This document shows, piece after piece, positions 1-12,266 of a stretch of 64,000 nucleotides of DNA. Origin of the DNA: Brachionus koreanus (Eukaryota > Rotifera > Eurotatoria > Ploima > Brachionidae); contig PJRA01000005.1 of NCBI GenBank assembly GCA_016987375.1, positions 1,063,652 through 1,127,651 on the forward strand. Direction: 5' to 3'. The notes below the pieces were generated by a model that was not told the origin of the DNA, made no database searches, and was given only the letters and a program-made list of their open reading frames with translations. Each line of letters starts with the position of its first letter. The first letter of the stretch is position 1. Both the position numbers and the translations under genes were made by a program.

Positions 1-145
1 TTCTTGATTTCTTTGTAACTTGAAATGTCTTGGACGGTCGGGTAGTTAACCCAACGCGTTTGCAGCCGGACTGGATGAGGATTCGAACCCACGACCTTCT
101 GATTGGATGTCGGGTGTTCTAACCACTACACCACAAGACCGACAT
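1..145 (-). repeat. tRNA-Gly(UCC)-like SINE or tRNA pseudogene
   Basis: On the minus strand this stretch has a good pol III box A (TGGTGTAGTGG), a perfect box B (GGTTCGAATCC) and an anticodon-loop region reading TCC, as in tRNA-Gly. The acceptor, anticodon and T stems no longer pair properly and position 33 is A rather than T, so it is not a working tRNA. A GC-rich tail follows the tRNA part, as in tRNA-derived SINEs. It lies in an intron of the aminopeptidase gene. Confidence 0.6.
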
Positions 146-831
146 AAAATGTTTTGCACACTAGTAATTTTGTATGCCTGCAAATATATGCAAAAATTTT
201 TTTCATATTTCATTTTAAAAATCATTTTTTAAATTTTTGTTACATTTTATAGATATAATTTCCAGCTTTTGAAAAAGGATTGTATTTTTCAATTGTAAAT
301 TTAATTTCTTATTTAAAACTTTTTGATCAAATTTAAAAAATAAAATATGAAAAAAATTTTTGCAAAAAATATTGATCTAAAACGAAAAAATAGACAATAA
401 TTAAAAGTCGATAAGATTGATTTTGATTAGAGACATTAACAATTGAGCAGTTTCTTTTTTTATATGCAAATAAGAGTTCAAAAAATTATGAAGCTTCCAG
501 CGATTTTTTTCCAAAGTCTAATTTTATTTAATCTTTATTTTTCATGGTAAGTATTTAATGCTTAGTTACTGACTCGATTAAGAAATAGATTTTATTAAAG
601 CTTTTAATTTTTTTGAAGTAGAATTGTGAAAAATTAAAATTTTAAAACTTTTATAATTAACATCCACTTTATAAAGCAATTAAATTTTGATAAGATATTG
701 TTTGAATATTTTTTTACCTTATTAAAAAGGTTATTTATCTACTACTAAAAATTATGCTCTATTTAATATTAAGGGAAATTAATTAAATATAAAATAAATA
801 TTTGATTTTTTTTATTTTCAATCTTTTTTAG

Positions 832-3800
832 TATGACAGATTATTTGATTTGCTTTTAAATGTAATTCAATCGGATTCAACTGAAGAAACAAGAGCTGTG
901 TCCACTGATGTGAATACTCCTGAAGAAATCGATGCAAACATTAATCCGACAATTACTTATGGAAAAGTGCTACGACATTAAAAATTTTATTTGAATGAAA
1001 ATTTTATTTAAATTTTTTAGGGCTCTGCCATTGTTAAAATGTTGTCTTATCTTTTAGGAGATGATACATTCAGAAATGGATTAAAAGTTTACTTTGAAAA
1101 ATTTGAATACCAAAACGTAGATCAATCTGATTTATGGAAAACTATGAATGATGTAAAATTTGGTTTATTTTTCAACAATAACTAAATAAAAAATCTTAAT
1201 TTTAAGACAATGAATAATGAAAACAAATCACATGGATTAGACTTAGTTGATGTAATGACATCGTGGACAAAACAAAAAGGTCATCCAGTTGTTACAATAA
1301 AACGTTTAAACAATACACATATATCATTGAAGCAAGAAAGATTTCTGCTAGATGCTACCAGAACTTTAGTAAATGAGTGAGGAAAAATTTTTTTTTTTTG
1401 AATAAATAAAACCATTGAATAATTTAAAAATTAAATTTAAAATATTTTAGCACTTTTTGGAAGATTCCGATTTCTCTATCCATTGAAGAGCTTAACTCAA
1501 AGGATCAATCCTTTACTAACATCGTCAATTCAACAAATTTATTTGACAAATTTTTATGGTTAAATGACAAAGCTGGAGAAAGTAAAAATTTAATCTTTAG
1601 AATTTTTTTTAAAAAAATAATCTGTTTTTTTATTTTAAAGCGATTGTATCCTTGAATCATACATTGAGTGATAAAAATTTTTTGATTGCAAATCTGGACA
1701 TGGCAGTATTTTGCCGAATTAACTATGATGAAAAAGATTGGAAACTGATAGCCGAACAACTAGTTTCTAATACACAAGTAAAGTTTTCATCTATTAGTTT
1801 ATTTCTGAAATGATAATTTTCTAAATCAAAGGAATTGTCTGCGAGAACAAGAGCCCAATTGATCAGTGACATTTTCAGTTTTTCTCAAGCTCTACAAGTC
1901 AAACCACAAGCAGCTTTAAATCATATTCAATATCTTGAAAAAGAATTTGATTATTTACCATGGAGTGTATTTTTGGAAAGAATTAAATACTATACGGCTC
2001 AGTTGGATTCAACTGAAGTTTACTATCCTTTAAAACAATATCTTCAAAAATTGGTAAAACCATATTACGACAAATTAGGCTGGATAGACAATCCTCAAAA
2101 AGATGAATGGACCGATAGGTTTTTTATTTTTTCTTTTCTTAATTTTTTATTATCTTGGTTGGATCTGAATTGATATTTTGTTATGGTAAAAATATTTATC
2201 ATAAAAATAAGTTTAAAGATTAAAAAATTTTAGGGATTGAACAAAAAATCAATTTAAGGTTATTTTAGTTATTCTATTGAATTTAAGTTTTAGGCAAGCT
2301 ATTTCATTAAAAGCTAATTTTGTTATACTTCAACATATTTTAGGTTATTGATTTATTTGATTAAATTAACGCCAAAAAGAGAAAATATTTAAGGTAATTA
2401 ATTAAATTTTTAGATTAGTGAAATAATTTTTCACTTAATAAATTGAATTAGCTATGCGATAAGATCGACATAATTCTATAAATTAAACTAAAGGTTAGAG
2501 TAAATATTTTTGCTTAGCCTTTTTTGACACTAATTAAACTTAAATCTTTAAATTTACTAATATCTATATAAAAAAATTTAATTGTAAAAAACGATTTAAT
2601 TAAGAAAAAAATTTTTTATTTTCTTTTTTTTGTTTGTCAATATTAATGAAGCTATAATTTATTTTTGATCTTTATCTTTAATCAACTATTTATTATGTTG
2701 CTTAAGCGTTCATTCTTTCAACAAAACCACTATCTGATTCACTTTCCCAATCAAGCATTTTAGAATTATCAGAAAAAATTCAAATATAATTTATTTAGTC
2801 AAAAAAGTTGTTAACTGTTTTTTTAAATGCGCGTAGCATTTATGTATTTTTCTTTTTCTCCTTTTTCACTCCTTGTGGAGCATAGGGTCATTACTTTTGA
2901 TTTCCACTCTTATCTATCTTTTGCCTTTATTCTTGCTTCTCCCAGGTAAATTTATTTTAGTGATAAAAATAGTTTTATTTACAAAAAAATTTAAAAATTC
3001 ATTTTTTTCTTAAGTATATTCAAAATTTTTAAAAAAATGATGAAATTTTAGATTATTTTCTTTGAATATATGTTTCTGAAATAAATATTTTACTCAAAAA
3101 ATATTTAAAAACCTGCTTTAATCAATATTTTTGGGCATGATCATTTGAATTTGATCATCTACTTCAATTTACCTTTTTTTTAAATTTTGATATTTTCGTT
3201 TATTAAATTAAACTTTGCTAAATAATAAAATTAGCTCACTGATTATCTTTAGAGAAATAAATTAAGAATTGTAGTTTTTAAAATAATATCTCAGATCCAG
3301 GCAAAATGAAATGATGATTTTATTTAAAAAAAAAAAAACTAAAAAATAAATGTTGAAGACTTGTGAGAAATAGAGTTGTAGAATTTGCATGCAAAGTTGA
3401 ACTACCTGATTGTTTGAACGAAGCTAAATCTGTATTTAATGATTTCATTGATTCTGGAATACAATCAAAGTATATTAAAACAGGGTTTTTAAATTTCTTG
3501 TCTTAAGATTTGAAAATAAATAATTTAGGTTGCCATCATTTTTGCGAAGAGTTGCTTTCTGTTCATCAATTGACCAGGGAAACGATATTGAATTTGAGAA
3601 ACTATTTGAAAAAAGTATGAAGACCAGCGATTCAACTTTAAGATCAGATATGCAATATGGATTGTCATGCAGTAGATCATTATATAATTTGAACAAGTAC
3701 TTAAATAGTCAGGAAGATGCTAGGTCTCGCGTTAATGCCATTCGTAATGTGCTATCAAAACCATCAGGTCTCTATGTAGCTTGGACTTTTTTGAAACAAA

Positions 3801-4135
3801 ATTATGAAAAATTGTATAAAAAAGCTAACTTAAAAAACTTGAGAAAATAAAAAAAAATATTTTTAAGAAATGGCACTGTTCTTACTGGTATTTTTACAGA
3901 TTTTGGAAAAAAAATCAATACCAAAGCTGATCTGGACGATGTAATTTTTAAATAAAAAATTTTAAATCTAAAATAAGATAAAATTTTTAGATTGGAAATT
4001 TTTTTGAAAACAAAAATTTGACATTAGAAGAAAAAGAGAGTTGGAGTGTGGCTACAATTCAGATAAAATCTAACATTAAATGGATAAGCCAAGAATTTGA
4101 TTCAATCAAGGCTTGGCTAAACGAGTTAAATGCAG
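832..4135 (+). CDS. M1 aminopeptidase N-like, first peptidase unit (partial, 5' end outside window)
   Basis: Zinc aminopeptidase of the M1 (gluzincin) family, the surface or secreted enzymes that remove N-terminal residues from peptides. Ten exons splice in frame: 832-966, 1021-1152, 1207-1376, 1451-1581, 1641-1777, 1832-2118, 3359-3469, 3529-3813, 3868-3940, 3991-4135 (about 535 residues). They begin downstream of the zinc site, with the segment leading to the catalytic-tyrosine loop (PTITYGKG), then the G..IVKMLSYLLGDD.F helix, the W..Q.G.PV strand, and the long C-terminal ERAP1_C-type helical domain. GAMEN and HEXXH of this unit are not in the window, so its first half lies to the left. 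The last exon ends in phase 1 after LNELNA and joins in frame to the exon at 5578, so this is probably the first half of a two-unit protein. If that intron is not spliced, the frame stops at about 4159. Confidence 0.85.
2830..2948 (-). mobile_element. LINE 3'-end relic (possible)
   Basis: Within the 1.24 kb intron 2119-3358 the minus strand reads AKDR.EW.SKVMTLCSTRSEKG, with one stop. This resembles the C-terminal A-DR--W---V-ALC--R pattern that follows reverse transcriptase in several non-LTR retrotransposons. The GC content is above the surrounding intron. It is short and decayed; I see nothing else recognisable in this intron. Confidence 0.4.
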
Positions 4136-5137
4136 GTATATTTTTATTTTTTTATTAAAATAGAAAATACTAAAGCCAAGTAAATTTTTCATTTCCTTCA
4201 AAGTTCATAATTAAGTGATAATTTTAGATTTTTTTTTTGGCAATGTGAAATTTTAGTACATAAATTACAGTACAAAAAGGAAAAACTATTATTAGAAAAC
4301 CTTATTAGATTCTTTTGAGATAGAAAAAATTATTAATTTTTTAAAATAAAACTTTCATTTCTAAAAATGTAAAATAAATCAGAAAATTAAAAAATTAAAT
4401 TGTAAAATTTTGACCAAAAACAAAAATTTAGTTATTCAATAAACAGTGACCGTTTAAATTGCTTAGTTTGTTTCCGATTAGAGTTAAAAAAAAATTAAAT
4501 TTATTCTGGTAATTAAAAAACGGAGTTTGGATAGAAACTTTTTTAATAAATTCAATTTCTTATTTTTCTTAATTTTGCAATAATATTTTAGTATAATAGA
4601 AAAAATGCTTCAATTAATGCTTCATGTCTTTTGACTTGACATCTCAAAAGAAGAGAAGAAGATTTGACTTTGACAAATCAAAAGACTTAGCTTTGGGAAA
4701 ACTTTGGAATAAATTTTTTTTTACTTTTGCACACACTTTCCTGGTCTTACCGGAAAAAAAAAGATAAAATAAAAATGACTTTATACCAAAATATGATTTT
4801 CTACATATGATTATCTACATATGATTTTCTTGAAGCTTTGGTTTTACTACAAATAACTACTCCTACAAGGTTGTCTTAATTGTACAAATATTTGAGGATA
4901 ATTACATTAGCTTTAAGAGCAAGGGTAGATATGCCAGATGTAAAGAAGCGAAATTCTTGATATATTCCTGAAAATGCTATGAGCGTGCAAGAATTGAATT
5001 TTCCCGCACCAATAATATACTTGAAGGCTGGCAAAATTGATAAAGATCAACATTTAAGCCTCATCCATATTTATCTAGTCTCGTTATAGTTTAAAACCTG
5101 AGCAATCAAATACAGGAATACAGTACACTAAATTATC

Positions 5138-5335
5138 GGCATTGTGAATTTTGGAACAAAAATTTTGGAAAAAACCGTTCTGCAAAATGTATCAGCTGAT
5201 TCAAAGCATGTATCAATCAAATTTAGTCCGTACAAAAACTCAGCTGATATATTTTGCATAACGATTTTTAGACTCTTAGAAAAAAATGATATTTTAATTT
5301 TAAATTTTTGTTTTTGTTCCAAAATTCACAATGCC
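5138..5335. mobile_element. Fold-back MITE with 8-bp target-site duplication
   Basis: A 198-bp non-autonomous element in the intron between the two aminopeptidase units. The ends are perfect inverted repeats of about 25 bp beginning GGCATTGTGAATTTTGG; a second inverted block (TGCAAAATRTATCAGCTGA) lies near the centre, so almost the whole element can fold back. It is flanked by identical 8-bp direct repeats AAATTATC at 5130-5137 and 5336-5343. Superfamily unassigned: 8-bp duplications occur in hAT, P and Merlin elements, and Merlin ends often begin GG. Confidence 0.85.
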
Positions 5336-5577
5336 AAATTATCTTGTAGTCTTTTAAACAGACGTAAGTCTGCTTATGTTTATTTTGAAGAATAGTTACA
5401 TCAAATGATAGCTGATTAAATGCCTGAAAAAGTATTTGATTTTCTAAAAAACTTGTGTTATCTAATTGAGTAAAAAAATTAAAATTTATAAATAATTTCA
5501 AACCGAAAATTGTTAATTGGCTTCAATAGGTTTAAATTATTTAGTCAATTTTTTACTAAAAAATAAAATTCTTTAAG

Positions 5578-8500
5578 GAAATGAAGTTAACTATCGATTA
5601 CCCACCAACCTTTTACCAAATTCATATGATATAGTCATACAGCCATATATCGGAGATTCATGGGGAGAAAAGTCATTCACATTCAATGGATCAATAGCTA
5701 TCAATTTTACATGTGCTGAGCCAACTAACAAAATTATTTTTCATGGAATTGATCTAAATTTAAATACAAATAGTTTTAAAATTGAATCATTAGATAATAT
5801 TGAAATAGAACAAAGATATACTGAAGATAAAATAACCAATTTTATTCAAATTAACATGAACAAACAGTGCCAAAAAGGCTTAAATTATGTGCTCAAAATG
5901 GACTATTCAGGTTTGATAATTGAAAATTTGTATGGTTTTTACAGAAGTTCTTATATAAATGAGCAAAATCAAATACAATAGTATTTTTGTATTACTTTAT
6001 TTCAATAAAACAATTTAAAATTTAATTTCTAGTTTGGCAACCACTCACTTCCAACCAACAGATGCCAGGAGAGCGTAAAATTTTGTTTCAGAAATAAATT
6101 TATTTTTGGATAATTTTTCATCATCTAGCTTTCCATGTTTTGACGAGCCGGGACTAAAAGCAACATTTAAAATGACAATCATAAGACACAAAAATTTTTC
6201 AAGTTCTGTATTTAATACTCCATTAGAGGCCCATCCACAACCAGATGGAGACTGGTTTGTTGATAAATTTAAAGAGACACCAAAAATGTCCACTTATTTG
6301 GTAGCTTTTGTTGTTTCGAACTTTGATACAATCAAAAATCAAACATCCAAAAACATACAAGTGGAAGTTTGGGGTAGACCAGAGAGAATAAAAAATGGTG
6401 ACGGAGATTTTTCTTTGAAAGAAACTCAGTTGATTTTGGATTTTTTTGAAGACTATTTTAATATCACATACCCATTGGAAAAATCAAGTTAATTTTCAGT
6501 TTTTGTTTCATTTTCAGGTCATTTTAAACATTTTCTTTAAGGTCAAATCGGTGTTCCTGATTTTAATGCTGGTGGTAGGTGTTATTTTATTTTTTATTGA
6601 TTTTCCTCTCATAATTATGGTACAAAATTTAACTCTTGTTAATCATAAATAATTAAAAAACTGTCTTTCTAAATTAAAATGCAGAAAAAACGATCTGCTT
6701 TTTTGTTATTGAATAATTTTTATTTTTTTGGAACAATTAATGATCTAGCTGATTTAATTTGTTTTCAATAGAAATCTTGTTATTTACCGAATTTTGTGGG
6801 TAACGAAAAAAGGTATCACGAATATTTGAAGCATGAAGCATTAGAGCGAATTTTCATATATTGTTATATTTGAAAATTTTTTGATAACTCTTAAAAAAAC
6901 TTTTAATTAATTTAGTGTATAAATTTTGCATATTAACTTAAAAATTAGCTTTTTAATATCTTTGTGTAAAACATATTTTGCAAAAGCATGTCTTCAAAGA
7001 AAACATTCAATGTTAACCTTGTTTTTTTATGTCTGAAAGTTTCTGCAAAAAAGACAAGCGTGCTGACAAGGCACACTTAGACACCTAATGTGATTGATTG
7101 CTGCTCATCAAACAGCCAAAGCTGTCAACATTGGGGGCTTTAAATAATCAATTAGGCAGCGAGTTCCATATGCTAGCGGTTCTATTGAAAAAAAACTTAT
7201 CTCTATGTTGAAGCCTCGAAATTTCTTTGTAATATTTAAAGCATTGATCTCTTCCTTGATTTCTTGTGATATTAAAATTTTTGCTCTTCTTCAATTAGAT
7301 CTATTACTTGAAAGAATTTATGAAATATCATTTAAGAAAAAAAAAACTATAATTAATTTATTGTAAAAATTTTTTTGATTTTTTCAGCAATGGAAAACTG
7401 GGGTGCCGTAATTTACCGAGAGACGGCATTATTTTACAATCCTAAAACCGATGCTCTTTCAAATAAACAAAGAGTCTCCTCTGTTGTATCACATGAGCTA
7501 GCTCATCAATGGGTTAGTTAGTTGATAAATCTAAATTAAAATTTTTATCCAAAAAATTTTCTTTATAGTTTGGTAATTTGGTCACGCCAGATTGGTGGAA
7601 TGACATTTGGCTAAATGAAGGTTTTGCATCATGGGTAGAATATCTTGGCGTAAATTACACTCATCCAGAATGGAACTTTGTAAAATATAAAAAAAAAAAT
7701 TTTTTCAATTTATAAACTAGTGTTTAAAAAATAGTTGGATTTGTTCTATGTACAAAAACTGAAAGTTATGGAGCTTGACAGTCTTGAATCAAGTCATTCG
7801 GTTAGTTTTGATGTAAATGACCCTGGCGAAATAAACTCACTTTTTGACAAAATATCCTATGATAAAGTAAAAATAATATTAAAACAAATTAACTAGATTT
7901 ATTTAATCAAAATACAAAGGGTTCGAGTATTATTAGAATGATGAATGCGTTCCTAACCGAAAATACTTTCAAAAATGGTGTTTCGGTAAGGAATTAATTT
8001 TAATTTTGAACTATTTTTTAGATATCTATCTAAGAATTACTTGAGAGAATTTGAATACAAAAATGCTAAACAAGACGATCTTTGGCAATATTTGACAAAT
8101 CAATCTCATGCAGATGCAACATTAGATAAGACAATGAGTGTAAAGGATATTATGGACACTTGGACCCTTAAAAAAGGCTATCCATATGTTACATTAATAA
8201 GAAATTATGGAGAAGAAGAAATGGTGCTGACTCAAAAATGGTTTTTGTTAAATCCAGCAAGCAAAATTTTAAATACTGAGGAGTATGATAACTATAAGTG
8301 GTTTATTCCTTTTACTTATACCAGCCAGGAAAATCCAATTTTTGATTTTGAAACTAAACCAATTTGGCTAGTACCAGATGATCAAGAATGTAATTTTTTT
8401 TCGTATTTATCTTTTAACAAATTTTTAACAAAAAATAGTAAAAGTAAAAATAAACAATATAAATGATGGATCATGGATTATTGGTAATTTGAAACATTCA

Positions 8501-10565
8501 GCATTTATGAGAGTTAATTACGATGAACGTAATTGGAATATGTTAATTGATCAGCTTAAAACAAATAATACAATCATTGATCCTATTAATAGAGCAACTC
8601 TTCTAGATGACTCTTTTAATCTAGGAAGAGCAGAAATAATCGACCAACTTTTATTCATGAGTATGACTGAGTATTTAAAAGATGAAGAAGAAGGACTGCC
8701 ATTTGTTCCAGCTCTAATCGGCCTTAATTACATTGCAAACATGATTGGCGATGATTATTTTGCTTCCAATTCTTACAAAGTTCAGTTTTTTTTTTTTTAA
8801 ATGTTTTATTTATAATTTTTATTTCAGAACTATATAATTGGTCTTATGAATAATACTTATCAACGTTTAGGATGGGATACAGTATCTGATGACTTAATGT
8901 AATTTTATTTTTTTTCTTGATAATTTTTTTTTTTAAATAATTTCACACATTTGTTAATTTTATATCTTTTACTTGAAGAAATCATTGAATTATTAATAAA
9001 AAAATAGCTTTACTTTTGAACTCTAGAAAAAGGATTGTAATTTATAAAAATGCAATAGTGCTCATTTAAAATGCTTAATTACGATATTAAAAAGTATTAA
9101 TTCTAGCAATATGAAAATAATTTTACATTTATATATTTTCATATTTTTAGATTTTTTTGTGCAATTTTTCAGAAAATTTAAAAAAACTCTCTCAAATTAT
9201 TTGGTAGACAAAAAAATTAAAAAATTTCTTAAATATTGCACAAAAAATCTAAAAATATGAAAATGTATAAATGTAAAATTATTTTCATTTTGCCATTAAT
9301 TCTATAAATTTCTACCTAAAATTTTACCTTGTCGATATGGAAATGATCCAATCCTCCAATTGTCTGGGTAACATTTTGCGAAAAAACAATTGATTAAAAT
9401 TAGGAAACAGTCAATTTCATCTTTATGAAAAAATTTAAGAATTGTTGGTGACCAAATAATATTCAAAAAATTTTAAATTTCTAAAATTTCAATAATTTTA
9501 TTTTTAGAATATTTTTAAGTTGATAGTTACTACAAACAAAAGTGTACAATTGTTTTTCTAAGAGTCTAAAGATTAAAAAAATTTAGCATTTTGCATACGT
9601 TTTAGTTTTAGCTATGGATTTATTCTTTAATGTTTCTTAAATGTTTAAAAAAAAATGCCACTGATGAGACATATTTCATAAAATTGAAAATGAAAAAAAA
9701 TTTAATCGTTTTTCCTCTTTGCTTTGTAATTTTTGTAATAAAATTTCAATGCCTTTTCAAATCTAAATTTTTTCCAATTTGGTTTACGAAATTAACTTTT
9801 AAAATAATATCTGTTTTAAAAGTGATTTGCAAATATCAACAATTCAATTGATGTGTAGTTATGGATTTGAAGATTGTGTAAGTGAAGCTCAGTCTCGTTT
9901 TGATGATTGGATGAAAAACAATTCAACGTAATTGAATTGAAATTTACAAAATAATTCTTTTAGTCTCATTTTTATTTTAGACTTCCAAGCAATTTTAAAA
10001 TTATTATCTATTCAACAGTAATCAAATTTGGCGATGAAGAAACATGGCTCAGTTTGTACGAAAAAGCCAAATCTATGTCTGATAATACAGAAAAATTAAG
10101 AATTTTCAGAGGACTTGCTTCATCAAGAGATGCATCATTACTTTCCATGTAAGACGTTTTTTTAAGTTCTATTTGTAAATTATTATTAAATGTATTTCTA
10201 GAATATTGAATTCAGCGTCTGATACTGATATCATCAGATCTCAAGACGAGACCTCTGTAATTGCCTATGTAGCACTTAATCCTCTTGGAAGAAAATTAGC
10301 TTTTGACCATTTGGAAGATAATTGGGATAAACTATTCGAACGACATGGAGATGTTTCATTTACACTATCAAGTTTGGTCGATTCAATAACAAAATATCTC
10401 AACACAAATTCTTACTTGTTCAGATTGATGAATTTTGTGGAGCGTAACTCAAATTTGGGAGTTGCTACAAAGGCCTTTGAACAAGCTATTGAAAATGTTC
10501 AATTCAATACAAGATGGACAAGCAAAAATTTAGAACCAATTAAACAATGGCTAAATTCTAATTAA
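5578..10565 (+). CDS. M1 aminopeptidase N-like, second complete peptidase unit
   Basis: Complete M1 aminopeptidase unit, 877 residues from 14 exons: 5578-5980, 6033-6074, 6129-6487, 6542-6574, 7388-7512, 7569-7679, 7735-7866, 7920-7985, 8035-8389, 8445-8779, 8828-8898, 9859-9927, 9981-10148, 10202-10565; all phases agree. It opens with the usual [14 protein letters not shown] start of the N-terminal beta domain, then DARRAFPCFDEP, the substrate-binding GAMENWG (from 7387), the zinc ligands HELAHQW (about 7492-7512) with the third ligand in WLNEGF on the next exon, the catalytic tyrosine in KISYDKG, and an ERAP1_C-like domain to the stop. Catalytic residues are intact. There is no in-frame start or signal peptide at 5578; the first exon needs a phase-1 upstream exon, which unit one supplies. 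About 10-15 residues usual between SDDLM and YGFEDC were not found, so a tiny exon in 8899-9858 may be missed. Confidence 0.9.
7040..7270 (-). mobile_element. LINE reverse transcriptase C-terminal relic
   Basis: In the aminopeptidase intron 6575-7387 the minus strand encodes [15 protein letters not shown], one stop, then FKAPNVDSF and a run ending in a basic SARL segment. This is the characteristic end of the ORF2 protein of CR1/jockey-like non-LTR retrotransposons (R-x-x-x-x-WNSLP ... S-x-x-F). Upstream on the same strand, [10 protein letters not shown] fits the same family. Stop codons show it is dead. Confidence 0.7.
9106..9293. mobile_element. Small inverted-repeat element (MITE-like) in aminopeptidase intron
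   Basis: Arms of about 54 bp at 9111-9165 and 9235-9288 are near-perfect inverted copies, separated by about 70 bp with no coding content. Each outer end reads ATGAAAATAATTTTAC. A single diverged arm with the same outer end, next to TTTTGCC, is seen at about 31990-32040, so the arm sequence is dispersed. No clear target-site duplication was read. Confidence 0.65.
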
Positions 10566-11043
10566 TAACTTAAAAATAAAATCGATTTAAAACTTCTTAA
10601 ATTCAATCCAATAAATTCTAAATAAATAAAAATTTTATTTATTAAATGAAAATTTTTTGCAATCTTGGTCTAATATCTGATAATAAATGAGATATATAAA
10701 AACGCTTTTTACACTAGAACGCCCAACCCTATCAAACATTAAAATATGTCTCATCAATGTTAGTTTTTTTCAGACATTTAAGCTACATTAGCGATTAAAT
10801 CTAAAAAAAATCAATGTTTCATTAATGTTGTTAATTATATTTGCATTAATGTAGCATAATAATCATTCTTGAAAAAACATTAAAAATATAAATATTTTTA
10901 AATTTTTAAAATTGTTTATTAAATTAATATTATTATAATGGTTATTATAATTTTTACATTTTTTAAATAAATAGAAAAAGTATTGAATTAGAAAAATTTA
11001 AATACAAATTATTAAATTTAGTTACAAAAAAATATACTACTTT

Positions 11044-12090
11044 TTACTTAATTATTTTCTCAGAATCGCTTATTCGTCTACGCTTTAAACAAGGTGAGTT
11101 AATTAAATAAAATGATTCGTTCATTGATTCTTGGGAACCACTTAGAACTAAATTGCTTCCAGCATTTGAACTTATCTCTTCATCAATTGAATTACTAGAC
11201 AAGCTAGTCGATTGATTATTTAAATTGCTTGGTAAGGCTTGAGTGATGTTGTTTAATTGTGTTTTTTGTTTTTTTGAAAATTTTTTTTCGACAGGTGAAG
11301 TTTTCTGATGCTGACATATTTTTATTGTTCTTCTAGCTTCTGCACAAATTTTGGTAATTTCATTCTCCATTTTTTTGTAATCGAAATTCGGTCTCATTGA
11401 CTTAATATATTCTTTGTTTAAAAAATAAAAATAAATTTTTATTAAATCAATTAAAACATAATCAAAATTAATTTACCGTAGGCAGAATGAATATAGTCCG
11501 AATAATCAATTAACATTTTGACTCTATTACGCTCAGCCCAAGCCAAATTATCATTAAGCATATTACCAATTAGCTTTCTGAAACAAGCTGTATCAGTTTT
11601 GAATTTATTTTTAATTGTTGCGTCAACTTCATATTTTAGTTCATTTGAAATTTTAATGTTTGGATAGTTTAATGAAAGCAAAAATAAGTTATTCTTTACT
11701 TCCTCGTTGTAAAAAGGAATTGATAAAATATCACTATGACTACCATATAACTTGACAAAATTAACACTAAATTCTAAAATTTTTTCAATTTTTTTATCAT
11801 CGAAGGTTTTCTTATAACTATCTATTATTTTATCTTTTTGAAGAATTTGAATATTGAGTTCACTAATTTTTGTCTTTTGAATTTCTAAATTTAGTTCTAA
11901 TTCTTTTATTTTCTCATTTATAATTTTTTCATCATTATTCTCATATGGTATAGGTTTACATATTTTATTTGATGTGGTTTAAATTCTTTATATTTTTACG
12001 AGTAATTTCTTCCTTTTTCTTCCTTCCTTTGACAGTGTAATCATTTAATTTTTTGAACTCTTTTTCACAATCTATCAAAATATTAGACCT
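11044..12090 (-). pseudogene. Unrecognised coiled-coil gene, possibly degenerate
   Basis: Family not recognised. Reading leftward: a basic segment at about 11983-12085 (KGRKKKEEITRKN), a coiled-coil stretch of alternating E/K/L/I residues at about 11820-11950, then a globular segment containing CFRKLIGNMLNDNLAWAER, and after an intron (donor at about 11476, acceptor at about 11424) a Ser/Asn-rich tail ending in a basic KRRRISD patch and stop at 11044. The intron joins in frame (AYE-YIKSM). Between the basic segment and the coiled coil, near 11965-11985, the frame shifts by one base and no GT-AG intron explains it, so either this is a pseudogene, an exon is missed, or there is a base error. 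The globular part weakly recalls BEN domains; I do not rely on that. It is convergent with the aminopeptidase gene. Confidence 0.4.
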
Positions 12091-12266
12091 TAAGGGTTAA
12101 AATTATTTGAAATTAAAACAAATTTTATTTTAAAGATAATGTCCATGAATTAAAATTATATTTTGAATTGATCAAAAACTTTAAGATGCCAAAAAAAAAC
12201 TATGTAAAATCTAAAATTAAAGTTAAAACATTTAAATTTTTTTTTATTCTAAAAACTTAAAATAAA

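Noticed and set aside
4615..4830. Similarity to 34450-34530 (GACTTTGA and TTACTTT..GCACA words)
   Set aside because: Shared words are short and could be chance in this composition.
4925..5090. Protein-like stretch MSVQELNFPAPIIYLKAGK in the inter-unit intron
   Set aside because: Only about 50 residues around one stop, no family recognised and no splice signals; possibly a transposon remnant but not supportable.
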